64,000 nt of DNA from Isoptericola sp044389085. Lineage in GTDB: Bacteria; Actinomycetota; Actinomycetes; Actinomycetales; Cellulomonadaceae. The notes below the pieces were generated by a model, which was not told the origin of the DNA, made no database searches, and saw only the letters and a list, made by a program, of their open reading frames with translations. The DNA lies in contig NZ_JBIRXP010000002.1 of assembly GCF_044389085.1 (NCBI RefSeq), forward strand, positions 186,001-250,000. The letters are read 5' to 3'. Position numbers and translations under genes: made by a program. Of the stretch, positions 8,668 through 16,446 are shown piece by piece; positions within the stretch are counted from its first letter, which is position 1, and the number at the start of each line of letters is the position of its first letter.

Positions 8668-9450
8668 TCAGGCGACGAGCGACTGGCCGCCGTCGACGAA
8701 CACCTCGGTGCCGGTCACGTGGCTCGCGGCGTCCGACACGAGGTAGGCGATGGTCGCCGCGACCTGCGCGGCCACGCCCGGCTCCTCGCCCGTGAGCGGG
8801 ATCTGCCCCGCGGGGAACTCGGCGGGCACGCCGAGTCCCTCGGTGTGGCGCTGCTCGGTGTTGTCGTCGATCTCGGTGTCGATCGCGCCCGGGCACACGG
8901 AGTTGACGCGCACCCCGCGCGGCCCGAGCTCGACGGCGGCCATGCGGGCGAACGCCACCTGGCCGGCCTTGCTGGTCGCGTAGGCCGAGGCGCCGGAGTT
9001 GCTGAACGTGCGGGTCCCGTTGATCGACGAGACCACGACGACGGCGCCGCCCTGCCGCACGAGCAGCGGCACCGCGAACCGCACGGTGTGGAACGTGCCG
9101 GTGAGGTTGGTGGCGATCGTGTCGGACCACTCCTGCGGCGTCAGCTCCTCGAGCGGGGCCCAGACGCCGTTCACGCCGGCGTTGGCCACGACGACGTCCA
9201 GCCGGCCGAGCTCCCGTTCGATCCGGGCCACCACGTCGTGCACCGCACGCGCGTCCGCGACGTCGGCCGACACGGGCAGCACCGCGCCGCCGTCGCGCCG
9301 GATCTCGTCGGCCACGTCCTCGGCGCTCTCCTGCCGGTGCCCCAGCGCGACCACGGTGGCTCCCTCGCGGGCGAGGAGCACCGCCGTCGCGCGCCCGATC
9401 CCCGACCCCGCGCCCGTGACCAGCGCGACCTTGCCCTCGAGACCCTGCAT
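8668..9450 (-). CDS. SDR family NAD(P)-dependent oxidoreductase
   Basis: The 260-residue classical short-chain dehydrogenase has the cofactor motif TGAGSGIGRA near residues 12-21, NAG in VVANAGVNG near 87, the catalytic Ser in SSINGT near 140, the Tyr/Lys pair YATSK near 155-159, and PCGAIDTE-like PG motif (VCPGAIDTEID) near 185. The C-terminus VTGTEVFVDGGQSL is the usual family end. The start is ATG 9450, giving MQGLEGKVALVTG. The substrate is unknown. It is divergent from the DAHP synthase leader region on the other strand. Confidence 0.9.
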   Translation of the reverse strand: MQGLEGKVALVTGAGSGIGRATAVLLAREGATVVALGHRQESAEDVADEIRRDGGAVLPVSADVADARAVHDVVARIERELGRLDVVVANAGVNGVWAPLEELTPQEWSDTIATNLTGTFHTVRFAVPLLVRQGGAVVVVSSINGTRTFSNSGASAYATSKAGQVAFARMAAVELGPRGVRVNSVCPGAIDTEIDDNTEQRHTEGLGVPAEFPAGQIPLTGEEPGVAAQVAATIAYLVSDAASHVTGTEVFVDGGQSLVA

Positions 9451-9613
9451 CGTCCCCACCCCTCGGTGCTCGACCGTCCGACCGTCCCTGACGTTAGGGA
9501 CGGGCCGGGATGCTCGCGCGGCGGTCGTGGCGCGGGGGCCGGGCGGTGTGCCGCCCGACCGGATGGTGGACGCGGGTGGACGGACGGGGGAGGTGCGACG
9601 TACCGTCGTCGCC

Positions 9614-9679
9614 GTGGACATCCGTTGGTATTGGCGCTTTACGCCGGCTCCGGTAGGGGCTCGGCGGGCTGACGCCTGA
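9614..9679 (+). CDS. Aromatic leader peptide upstream of DAHP synthase (putative)
   Basis: A 21-codon frame starts with GTG 9614 and reads V/M-DIRWYWRFTPAPVGARRA-DA before TGA 9677-9679. Its codons 5-7 are Trp-Tyr-Trp and codon 9 is Phe, an enrichment of all three aromatic residues that suits a ribosome-stalling leader for aromatic biosynthesis. An in-frame GTG at 9593 is an alternative start; the GGGGGAGG at 9585-9592 is somewhat far from GTG 9614. It is followed by competing RNA hairpins and then the DAHP synthase gene. The call is based on composition and position, not on a homologue search. Confidence 0.6.
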   Translation: MDIRWYWRFTPAPVGARRADA

Positions 9680-9764
9680 CCGACACCACTTCCACCGGAG
9701 CCAGCACAGGGCCTGGGACGCACCGCGCGTCCGGGCCCTTCGTCGTCAGACGGGCCGCTCCGGT
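9647..9764 (+). promoter_or_regulatory. Putative transcription attenuator of the DAHP synthase gene
   Basis: Segment ACCGGAGC at 9694-9701 can pair with an identical complementary octamer on either side: GCTCCGGT at 9647-9654 (inside the leader peptide frame) or GCTCCGGT at 9757-9764. Between them a strong hairpin, 9709-9738, pairs GGGCC and GGACGC with GCGTCC and GGCCC around a short loop. A ribosome stalled on the Trp/Tyr codons at 9626-9634 would be positioned to influence which pairing forms. The layout matches leader-peptide attenuation; the terminator lacks a U-tract, so termination is inferred. Confidence 0.5.
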
Positions 9765-9857
9765 CGGGCATGGACCACGGTTCGAGCAGACGCCGCGACG
9801 ACGACGCCGAGCCCCGCCTCCCGACCGCCCCGCCGCCGACACCCCAGGAGCCCCACG

Positions 9858-11009
9858 ATGAGCACCGCCACCAGCGCCACCGCCTCCGGCCGTACCGACA
9901 CCGCCGCGCCGTCCGAACCCGGCCGGCCGCATACTGACCTGATGGCAGAGACCTCCGACCTGCGGGTCCGCGCGCTCGACCCGCTGCCCGCCCCCGGTGT
10001 CATGCGGGCGGAGCTGCCGCTCGGCACCCCCCGCAGCGACCTCGTCACGACGTCGCGCCGCGAGGTGCGTGACGTGCTGCGCGGCGAGGACGACCGGCTG
10101 CTCGTCATCGTCGGCCCGTGCTCCGTGCACGACCCGGCGGCCGCGCTCGACTACGCCCGCCGCCTGGCGCCGGTGGCGCGCGAGCTGTCCGACGACCTGG
10201 TCGTCGTGATGCGGGTGTACTTCGAGAAGCCGCGCACCACGGTGGGCTGGAAGGGCCTCATCAACGACCCGCACCTGGACGGCTCCCACGACGTGCACCA
10301 CGGCCTGCGCCTGGCGCGCGAGGTGCTGCTGGGCGTGCTCGACGCGGGCGTGCCCGCCGCGTGCGAGTTCCTCGAGCCCACCAGCCCGCAGTACATCGCC
10401 GACGCGGTGACGTGGGGCGCGATCGGCGCGCGCAACGCGGAGTCGCAGGTGCACCGCCAGCTCGCGTCGGGGCTGTCGATGCCGGTGGGGTTCAAGAACG
10501 CGACGGACGGCGACGTGCAGATCGCCGTGGACGGGTGCATCACGGCGGCGAGCGAGCACACCTTCTTCGGGGCGGACGCGCAGGGGCGCGCGGCCGCGGT
10601 CGAGACGACCGGCAACCCCGACTGCCACGTCATCCTGCGCGGCGGGCGCGGCGGCCCGAACTACTCCGAGAAGGACGTGGCGGACGCCCTGGCGGTGGCG
10701 CGCACGTCCGGCCTCGGCGGGGCCGTGGAGGCCGGCGTCGTGGTGGACGCCTCGCACGGCAACTCCGGCAAGGACCACGTGCGCCAGGCCGAGGTCGTGC
10801 GCGAGCTCGCGGAGCGGGTCGCCGAGGGCGACCGGGACGTCACCGGTCTGATGATGGAGAGCTTCCTCGTGGCGGGCGCGCAGAAGCCGGGCCCGCTCGA
10901 GGGGCTCGTCTACGGCCAGTCCGTCACCGACAAGTGCCTCGACTGGGACACGACGGCCGAGCTGCTCGGCACCCTCGCCGCCGCCGTGCGCGCGCGGCGC
11001 GAGGCCTGA
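9858..11009 (+). CDS. aroF: 3-deoxy-7-phosphoheptulonate synthase (DAHP synthase, class I)
   Basis: This enzyme condenses phosphoenolpyruvate and erythrose-4-phosphate in the first step of the shikimate pathway. The 383-residue protein matches the class I (AroFGH) type: LLVIVGPCSVHDPAAALDYA near residue 75, RVYFEKPRTTVGWKGLINDP near 118, GARNAESQVHRQLASGLS near 192, VVDASHGNSGKDH near 295 and the QSVTDKCLDW end. The first 28 residues are a low-complexity extension; ATG 9942 is an alternative start, but AGGAG at 9846-9850 supports 9858. The gene is solitary, downstream of an aromatic leader peptide. Confidence 0.93.
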   Translation: MSTATSATASGRTDTAAPSEPGRPHTDLMAETSDLRVRALDPLPAPGVMRAELPLGTPRSDLVTTSRREVRDVLRGEDDRLLVIVGPCSVHDPAAALDYARRLAPVARELSDDLVVVMRVYFEKPRTTVGWKGLINDPHLDGSHDVHHGLRLAREVLLGVLDAGVPAACEFLEPTSPQYIADAVTWGAIGARNAESQVHRQLASGLSMPVGFKNATDGDVQIAVDGCITAASEHTFFGADAQGRAAAVETTGNPDCHVILRGGRGGPNYSEKDVADALAVARTSGLGGAVEAGVVVDASHGNSGKDHVRQAEVVRELAERVAEGDRDVTGLMMESFLVAGAQKPGPLEGLVYGQSVTDKCLDWDTTAELLGTLAAAVRARREA

Positions 11010-11015
11010 CAGTGG

Positions 11016-11091
11016 CGTCGGCGTAGCTCTGGTGCCGACGTAGTTCCTGGTGATGGTTCAGCGCCGGGAACCGTCACCAGAAACTACGTCG
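11016..11091. terminator. Compound hairpin between convergent DAHP synthase and DUF4232-type genes
   Basis: The main stem pairs 11036-11059 with 11068-11091 (24 bp, three mismatches; outer bases CGACGTAGTT and AACTACGTCG). An upstream repeat CGTCGGC at 11016-11022 can instead pair with GCCGACG at 11034-11040, so two folds compete. It fills the gap between two convergent genes and probably terminates both. Confidence 0.65.
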
Positions 11092-11105
11092 ACGGCGGAT
11101 GCCGC

Positions 11106-12509
11106 TCACGACCAGCCGTCGGCGGCCTGCACCCACGGGCCGACGCGCACCTCGGCGCCGTCGAGCACGTCCAGCTCGGCGGGGCCGGCGTCCGGGTACT
11201 CGGGCGTGAGGGGCACGGGCTCGGCGCCCGGGACGGCGACGACGTCCACCGTCGTGGTCACGTCCGGGTCGTTCGCCGTCGACATGGCGCGCCACTGCAC
11301 GGTGGCGAGCGCTCGCTCGCCCGCCGGGACGACGACGCGGCCCGCGACGACGCCGGGCGCGGACGGCTCGGTCGTGACGTCGTCCTGCGGCTCACCGCCG
11401 GCGTCGCGGAACGTCAGGTCGGGGACGCCGTCCAGGGCGCACGGGCGGTCGGAGACGTTCTCCGCGTGCACGGCGAGGAACCGGCCGCCGGCCGCGGCGT
11501 CGGGGGTGCCGAGCGTGAGACGCAGGTCGGCGCCCGTGCAGGCCGGGGCGCCGGCGTCGGCCGGCCAGGGGTCGACACCGGCGGGCAGCGGCACGGTGTG
11601 CTCCTCGGGCGCGGGTGGCGCCGCCGCCGCGACCCAGCCGTCGACGCGCTCGGCGTAGCCGGGCTCCCACAGCGTGTACGCGATGGTCGCCTCGTCCGTC
11701 GTGCGCCGGGCGTCGTCGTCGAGCCAGCGGGTGAGGGCGTCCGACTCGGGCGACGTCACGGGCCCGGCCAGCCGGACCTGGAGGCCCAGGACGACGCCGC
11801 CTGGCACGACCACGTCCTGGGGTACCTGAGCGCTCACGGACACCGACGCGACCCCCGGCCGCTCGGCTGTCTCGGCCGAGAGTCGCGCCACCGCGGGGTC
11901 GGGCACCCGGCCGGAGGTGTCGTACTGCAGGGTGCCGTCGGTCGTGCGCAGCGACGCGGCGATCTCCTGCTCGGCGGCGGGCCGTGCCACCCGCACCAGC
12001 CCCTCCCCGTCGGCCGCGTCCGCGCTGGCGCCGCTCACCGTCGTCGCGCCCGCGTCGCGGAGGACGACGGCGTCCGCGACGGACGACGCGTCGCCGTCCT
12101 CGGCCACCCGCGCCGTGAGGGGGTAGACCTCGACGCCCCCCACGGCCCGCGGCTCGCCGGCGTGCACCGTCGTGGTGCGGGTCAGCGTGCGCACCCCGTC
12201 GACCCGCGCCGCCGCGACCACGTCGTCCGCCCGGGCGGCGGCCGCGCTCGCCTCCCCGGGGGTGAGGGCGTCGTCGAGCACCACGTCGACGCTCACGTGG
12301 GCGGCGTCGCCGTCCTTCGCGTCGCGGAGCGTGACCTCGTAGCCGACCACCTCGGCGGAGACGACGCCGGGCACGTCCGCGGCCTCGTGCGCCGCCGCCC
12401 GCAGCGCGTCCGGTACGGGGTCCCACGGCCGCCACAGGACGACGAGGGTCGCGAGCGCCGCGGTCACGGCCAGGGCGGTCACCAGCGCGAACACGCGTCC
12501 TCGGGTCAC
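11106..12509 (-). CDS. Membrane-anchored secreted protein with C-terminal DUF4232-like domain
   Basis: The 467-residue protein has one N-terminal hydrophobic segment (residues 5-25, FALVTALAVTAALATLVVLW) acting as an anchor or uncleaved signal, so the bulk is extracytoplasmic. The middle contains two repeats of an alpha/beta module with VSVDVVLDDALTPGEASAAA-like and LQVRLAGPVTSPESDALTRW segments. The C-terminal 130 residues begin ACTGADLRLTLGTPDAAAGG and carry VHAENVSDRPCALDGVPDLT, the pattern of DUF4232 in actinobacterial surface proteins. Function is unknown; it has no operon partner. Confidence 0.6.
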   Translation of the reverse strand: MTRGRVFALVTALAVTAALATLVVLWRPWDPVPDALRAAAHEAADVPGVVSAEVVGYEVTLRDAKDGDAAHVSVDVVLDDALTPGEASAAAARADDVVAAARVDGVRTLTRTTTVHAGEPRAVGGVEVYPLTARVAEDGDASSVADAVVLRDAGATTVSGASADAADGEGLVRVARPAAEQEIAASLRTTDGTLQYDTSGRVPDPAVARLSAETAERPGVASVSVSAQVPQDVVVPGGVVLGLQVRLAGPVTSPESDALTRWLDDDARRTTDEATIAYTLWEPGYAERVDGWVAAAAPPAPEEHTVPLPAGVDPWPADAGAPACTGADLRLTLGTPDAAAGGRFLAVHAENVSDRPCALDGVPDLTFRDAGGEPQDDVTTEPSAPGVVAGRVVVPAGERALATVQWRAMSTANDPDVTTTVDVVAVPGAEPVPLTPEYPDAGPAELDVLDGAEVRVGPWVQAADGWS

Positions 12510-12624
12510 GACGGGAGCGTGCCAGACGCGCGGCCGGGACGAGCGGCGGACCTGGGCGTGCTTGGTGCAGATGCTGCGCCCTCCCGCATGAGAGCCCCCT
12601 CATGGTCGCCTCATCCGTGACTCA

Positions 12625-12645
12625 GGCAACCTCCGCAGGGTTGCC
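12625..12645 (+). promoter_or_regulatory. Hairpin immediately upstream of the glycan-cluster start codon
   Basis: A perfect 7-bp inverted repeat, GGCAACC (12625-12631) and GGTTGCC (12639-12645), sits four bases before the GTG of the first glycosyltransferase gene. It would occlude the ribosome-binding region in RNA or could be an operator in DNA. No protein is assigned. Confidence 0.35.
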
Positions 12646-12648
12646 AGG

Positions 12649-13893
12649 GTGAGACACACAGCAGCCGTCGAGAGACCGGCCCGCCGCCGGGTCGCGTTCT
12701 ACTCCCACGACACCCAGGGCCTCGGCCACGTGCGGCGCACCTCGCTGCTGGCGCGGGCGGTGGTGGGGGCGGACCCCGACGTCGACGTCCTCCTCCTGTC
12801 CGGGGCACGGGAGGCGACGAGCCTGCCGCTGCCGGAGCGGACCGAGGTCGTCACCCTGCCGCGCGTCGGCAAGCACCCCGAGCACGGCTACGGGCCGCGC
12901 ACGTGGGGCGGGACGCTCGACGACGTGGTCGGCGTCCGCGCGGGGGTGCTCGACGGCGCGCTCGCCGCCTTCCGGCCCGACGTGCTGGTCGTCGACAAGG
13001 TGCCGCTCGGCGTCGGCGGCGAGCTGCTGCCCGCCCTGCGCCGGCTGCGCGCGCAGGGCGGCACCGCGTGCGTGCTCGGGCTGCGCGACGTGCTCGACAC
13101 CCCCGAGGTCGCCGTCCGCGAGTGGCGCGAGCAGCGCAGCACGTCCGTGATCGAGCGGTTCTTCGACGAGGTCTGGGTGTACGGCGACGCGCGCGTCTAC
13201 GACCCGCTCACCGAGTACGCGCTGCCCGGCCACGTGGCCGCCCGCACGGTGTTCACCGGCTACCTCGGTCGCGGTCGCACGACGGTGTCGCCGGTCGTGG
13301 CGGGGGACGTGCCGTACGTCCTCTGCCTGGTCGGCGGCGGGCAGGACGGCGCGGCGCTCGCGGAGGCGTTCGCGGCCGCGCCCCTGCCCGCGGGCCACCG
13401 GGGCGTGCTCGTCACCGGGCCGTACCTGCCGGAGGCGACGCGCGACCGGCTGCACGCCGGGGCCGTCGGCCGCGACGACCTCGAGGTGCACGCGTTCGTG
13501 CCCGACGTCGTCCCGCTGGTCGAGGGCTCCGCGGCGGTCGTGACCATGGGCGGCTACAACTCCGTGTGCGAGCTGCTGGCGTCGGGCCGGCCCGGCCTCG
13601 TCGTGCCGCGCACGCACCCGCGCGCCGAGCAGCTCGTGCGGGCCTGTCGGCTCGCCGACCTCGGGCTGCTCGACGTGCTCGTCGGCGCCATCACCCCCGA
13701 GCGGGTGGGCGCCTGGCTCGCCCGCGCCGCCGCCGGCGAGACGCTCCGGCGCTCCGAGGTCGACGTCGACCTCGACGGCCTGGCGCGCGTCCCGGAGCTC
13801 GTCGACCGGCTCGTCCACACGGCCGCCCGTCCGACGGCGACCACCCCGTGCCCGCAGGACCAGCAGGAGGAGGAGCACCGTGCCACGGCCTGA
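12649..13893 (+). CDS. MurG-like (GT28-type) glycosyltransferase
   Basis: The 414-residue GT-B enzyme opens with VAFYSHDTQGLGHVRRTSLLAR near residues 14-35 (the GLGH donor/acceptor loop of GT28-like enzymes) and carries a C-terminal VVTMGGYNSVCELLASGRPG near 296, equivalent to the MurG-type nucleotide-sugar site. It starts the six-gene block; GTG 12649 follows a small hairpin. Its 3' end overlaps the next glycosyltransferase by 14 bases. It probably transfers a sugar to a lipid or polymer acceptor at the inner membrane face; donor and acceptor are unknown. Confidence 0.75.
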   Translation: MRHTAAVERPARRRVAFYSHDTQGLGHVRRTSLLARAVVGADPDVDVLLLSGAREATSLPLPERTEVVTLPRVGKHPEHGYGPRTWGGTLDDVVGVRAGVLDGALAAFRPDVLVVDKVPLGVGGELLPALRRLRAQGGTACVLGLRDVLDTPEVAVREWREQRSTSVIERFFDEVWVYGDARVYDPLTEYALPGHVAARTVFTGYLGRGRTTVSPVVAGDVPYVLCLVGGGQDGAALAEAFAAAPLPAGHRGVLVTGPYLPEATRDRLHAGAVGRDDLEVHAFVPDVVPLVEGSAAVVTMGGYNSVCELLASGRPGLVVPRTHPRAEQLVRACRLADLGLLDVLVGAITPERVGAWLARAAAGETLRRSEVDVDLDGLARVPELVDRLVHTAARPTATTPCPQDQQEEEHRATA

Positions 13894-15160
13894 GACCACC
13901 CCCATGACTCCCTCGACGACACCGACCCCGCGCGTCGGCTACGTCACCAAGATGTACCCGCGGTTCTCGGAGACGTTCATCGTCAACGAGGTGCGCGGCC
14001 TGGAGCGGCGCGGCGTCGAGATCGAGATCTTCTCGCTCCGCGCCCCCGTCGACACGCGGTTCCACGCGGCGTTGGCGGACGTCGCCGCGCCGGTGCGGTA
14101 CGTGCCCCGCGCACCCCGTGCGGCCGACGCGTGGTCGGCCCTCGCGGCCGCCCACGACCGGCTCGACCTGCGCGCGCTGCCCGCCGCCACCCTCGCGGAC
14201 CTGCTCGGCGCCGACCCGGAGGACGCCGTCCAGGCGCTGTGGGTCGCGACCGCCGCGCACGACGCCGGGCTCACCCACCTGCACGCGCACTTCGGGTCCG
14301 TCGCGACGACGGTCGCGCAACTCGCCGCCGCTGTCCTCGGCATCGGCTACACGTTCACCGCCCATGCGAAGGACATCTTCCACGAGTCCGTGGACCCCGC
14401 CGACCTGCGGGTCAAGCTCGCCGACGCGCGCGCCGTCGTGACCGTGAGCGACCACAACCTCGCCTACCTGCGCGACACCTACGGGCCGGCCGCGGACGCC
14501 GTGGTGCGCGTGTACAACGGCCTCGACCTGGACGAGTACGCCCGCGCGTCGACGCCGCGGCGGCCCCGTCACGTGTGCGCCGTCGGGCGGCTCGTGGAGA
14601 AGAAGGGCTTCGGCGACCTCCTGGACGCGCTCGCCCTCCTCGTGGCCGACGGCCGCGACGTGCACCTCGACCTCGTCGGCTCCGGGCCGCAGGAGGCGGA
14701 GCTGCGCGACCGCGCCGCCGCGCTCGGCCTGCTGCGGGAGGGCGCGGAGCACGTGACGTTCCACGGCCCGCTGCCGCAGGACCGGGTGCGGGACGTCGTC
14801 GCCCGCGCCGCCGTCTTCGCCGCGCCGTGCGTGCTCGGCGCGGACGGCAACCGCGACGGCCTGCCCACGGTCCTGCTGGAGGCGATGGCCCTCGGCACCC
14901 CCGTCGTCTCGACGCCCGTCACGGGCATCCCCGAGGCGGTGCGCGACGGCGAGACCGGCCGGCTCGTGCCGCCCGGCGACGCCCCGGCGCTCGCCGCGGC
15001 GCTCCGCGCGCTGCTCGACGACCCGGACGAGGCGCGCCGCCTCGCCGACGGCGCCCGCGCGCTGATCGAGGCCGAGTTCGACGTCGTCGGCACGTCCCGG
15101 CGCCTGCTGGACGTGCTGGAGACCGCGGCGGCCCCCGCCGCGGAGAGGAGGGCGGCATGA
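13880..15160 (+). CDS. GT4 family glycosyltransferase
   Basis: The 426-residue GT-B fold protein has N-terminal VGYVTKMYPRFSETFIVNEV near 19, the HLHAHFGS motif near 137, a linker VYNGLDLDEY near 212, and the C-terminal donor domain with VGRLVEKKGFGDLLDAL near 233 and DGLPTVLLEAMALGTPVV near 328, which contains the family Ex7E pair. This is typical of glycosyltransferases of exopolysaccharide and envelope glycan clusters. GTG 13880 overlaps the upstream gene, and the stop overlaps the next ATG, so it is translationally coupled. Confidence 0.88.
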   Translation: MPRPETTPMTPSTTPTPRVGYVTKMYPRFSETFIVNEVRGLERRGVEIEIFSLRAPVDTRFHAALADVAAPVRYVPRAPRAADAWSALAAAHDRLDLRALPAATLADLLGADPEDAVQALWVATAAHDAGLTHLHAHFGSVATTVAQLAAAVLGIGYTFTAHAKDIFHESVDPADLRVKLADARAVVTVSDHNLAYLRDTYGPAADAVVRVYNGLDLDEYARASTPRRPRHVCAVGRLVEKKGFGDLLDALALLVADGRDVHLDLVGSGPQEAELRDRAAALGLLREGAEHVTFHGPLPQDRVRDVVARAAVFAAPCVLGADGNRDGLPTVLLEAMALGTPVVSTPVTGIPEAVRDGETGRLVPPGDAPALAAALRALLDDPDEARRLADGARALIEAEFDVVGTSRRLLDVLETAAAPAAERRAA

Positions 15161-16446
15161 GGGTCGCGTACGTGAGCTCCGACCCGGGCGTCCCGGTGTT
15201 CGGCCGCAAGGGCTCGTCCGTGCACGTGCAGGCCGTGCTGCGCGAGCTGGTGCGCGCCGGCGCCGAGGTGCACGTCGTCACGACGCGCCCCGGCGGCGAC
15301 GTGCCCGCCGACCTCGCCGACGTCGTCGTGCACCGCCTCCCGGTGGCGCCGACGGGCTCCACCGCGGGACGCGAGCGTGCCCTGCAGGACGCGGACGCCC
15401 TGGTCGCCGACGTCCTGGACGCGCTGCACGGGAGGGCCGGGGTCGACCTGGTCTACGAGCGCTACTCCCTCTGGGGGACGGCGGCCACCGCCTGGTCACG
15501 CGACGCGGGCGTGCCGAGCGTGCTGGAGGTGAACGCGCCCCTCGTCGCCGAGCAGCGCACCCACCGTGAGCTGGCCGACGAGGCCGGTGCCGAGCGCTGC
15601 GCCCGCGCGGCCGTCGGCGCGGCGACGGCGGTCGTCGCGGTGAGCGGGCCGGTCGCCGCCTGGGCGGCCGACCGCGCCGGCGCGCACCCGGAGAAGGTCC
15701 ACGTGCTGTCGAACGGAGTGGACACCGGGCGGATCGTCCCGGCCGCGGACCGGTGCGGGGGCCGTCGCGACCTGTCGGACTCTTCGCGCGGACGCGTTCA
15801 CGGGCGCCAGGGCGCCCTCCACTTCGGGAGGGATACGTCCGCGCGAAGAGTCCGACAGGACGCGACGCCGTTGACGGTGCTGTTCGTCGGCACCCTCAAG
15901 CCGTGGCACGGGCTGGACGTGCTCGTCGACGCGTTCGCCGTGGTCCGGGGCCGAGTCCCCGACGCGCGGCTGCTGCTGGTCGGCGACGGCCCCGAGCGCG
16001 AGGCCGTCCTCGCCCGGGCGGAGGCCCTCGGGGTGGCCGACGCCGTGGAGCACGCGGGCGCCGTGGCGCCGTCCGACGTGCCGGCGCTGCTGCACCGCGC
16101 CGACGTCGCCGTGGCGCCCTACCCGCCGCTCGACGACTTCTACTTCTCGCCGCTGAAGGTCTACGAGTACCTCGCGGCCGGGCTGCCCGTCGTCGCGAGT
16201 GCCGTCGGGGAGCTGCCCGACGCGCTGGAGCACGGGGCCGCTGGCGCGCTCGTGCCGCCCGGGGACGCCGCCGCGCTGGCCGACGCGCTCGTCGCCCTCG
16301 CGCACGACGACGACCGCCGCGCCGCGCTCGCCGCGCGGGCGCGGGAGGTCGCCGTCGAGCGGCACGACTGGTCCGTGGTGGTACGGCGGGCGCTCGGGTT
16401 CGCCGGGGTGCGGCTGCCCGAGCACGCGGGGGCCCGTCATGGCTGA
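15157..16446 (+). CDS. GT4 family glycosyltransferase carrying an in-frame palindromic repeat insertion
   Basis: The 429-residue GT-B enzyme begins MRVAYVSSDPGVPVFGRKGS; its donor domain starts at LTVLFVGTLKPWHGLDVLVD near residue 239 and contains FYFSPLKVYEYLAAGLPVVA near 330 (Ex7E-like region). Codons 203-237 consist of a 105-bp palindromic repeat that is also found twice in noncoding DNA, giving a basic, low-similarity stretch (RDLSDSSRGRVHGRQGAL and beyond) between the two Rossmann domains, at the interdomain linker. The frame is preserved. Both domains look intact, so the enzyme may remain active with a long linker. It overlaps both neighbours. Confidence 0.85.
   Translation: MRVAYVSSDPGVPVFGRKGSSVHVQAVLRELVRAGAEVHVVTTRPGGDVPADLADVVVHRLPVAPTGSTAGRERALQDADALVADVLDALHGRAGVDLVYERYSLWGTAATAWSRDAGVPSVLEVNAPLVAEQRTHRELADEAGAERCARAAVGAATAVVAVSGPVAAWAADRAGAHPEKVHVLSNGVDTGRIVPAADRCGGRRDLSDSSRGRVHGRQGALHFGRDTSARRVRQDATPLTVLFVGTLKPWHGLDVLVDAFAVVRGRVPDARLLLVGDGPEREAVLARAEALGVADAVEHAGAVAPSDVPALLHRADVAVAPYPPLDDFYFSPLKVYEYLAAGLPVVASAVGELPDALEHGAAGALVPPGDAAALADALVALAHDDDRRAALAARAREVAVERHDWSVVVRRALGFAGVRLPEHAGARHG
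15763..15867 (+). repeat. Palindromic repeat element, genic copy (core forward)
   Basis: The arms 15763-15794 and 15836-15867 are complementary over 32 bp with a single mismatch (A opposite A). The 41-bp centre 15795-15835 begins CGTTCACGGGCGCCAGGGCG and continues CCCTCCACTTCGGGA. The same centre occurs at 61318-61358 and, reversed, at 61802-61843. Length 105 bp equals 35 codons and the coding strand has no stop, so the host gene reads through it. Arm sequence differs from the other copies except for an inner TTCGCnnGGnCG. Confidence 0.85.
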
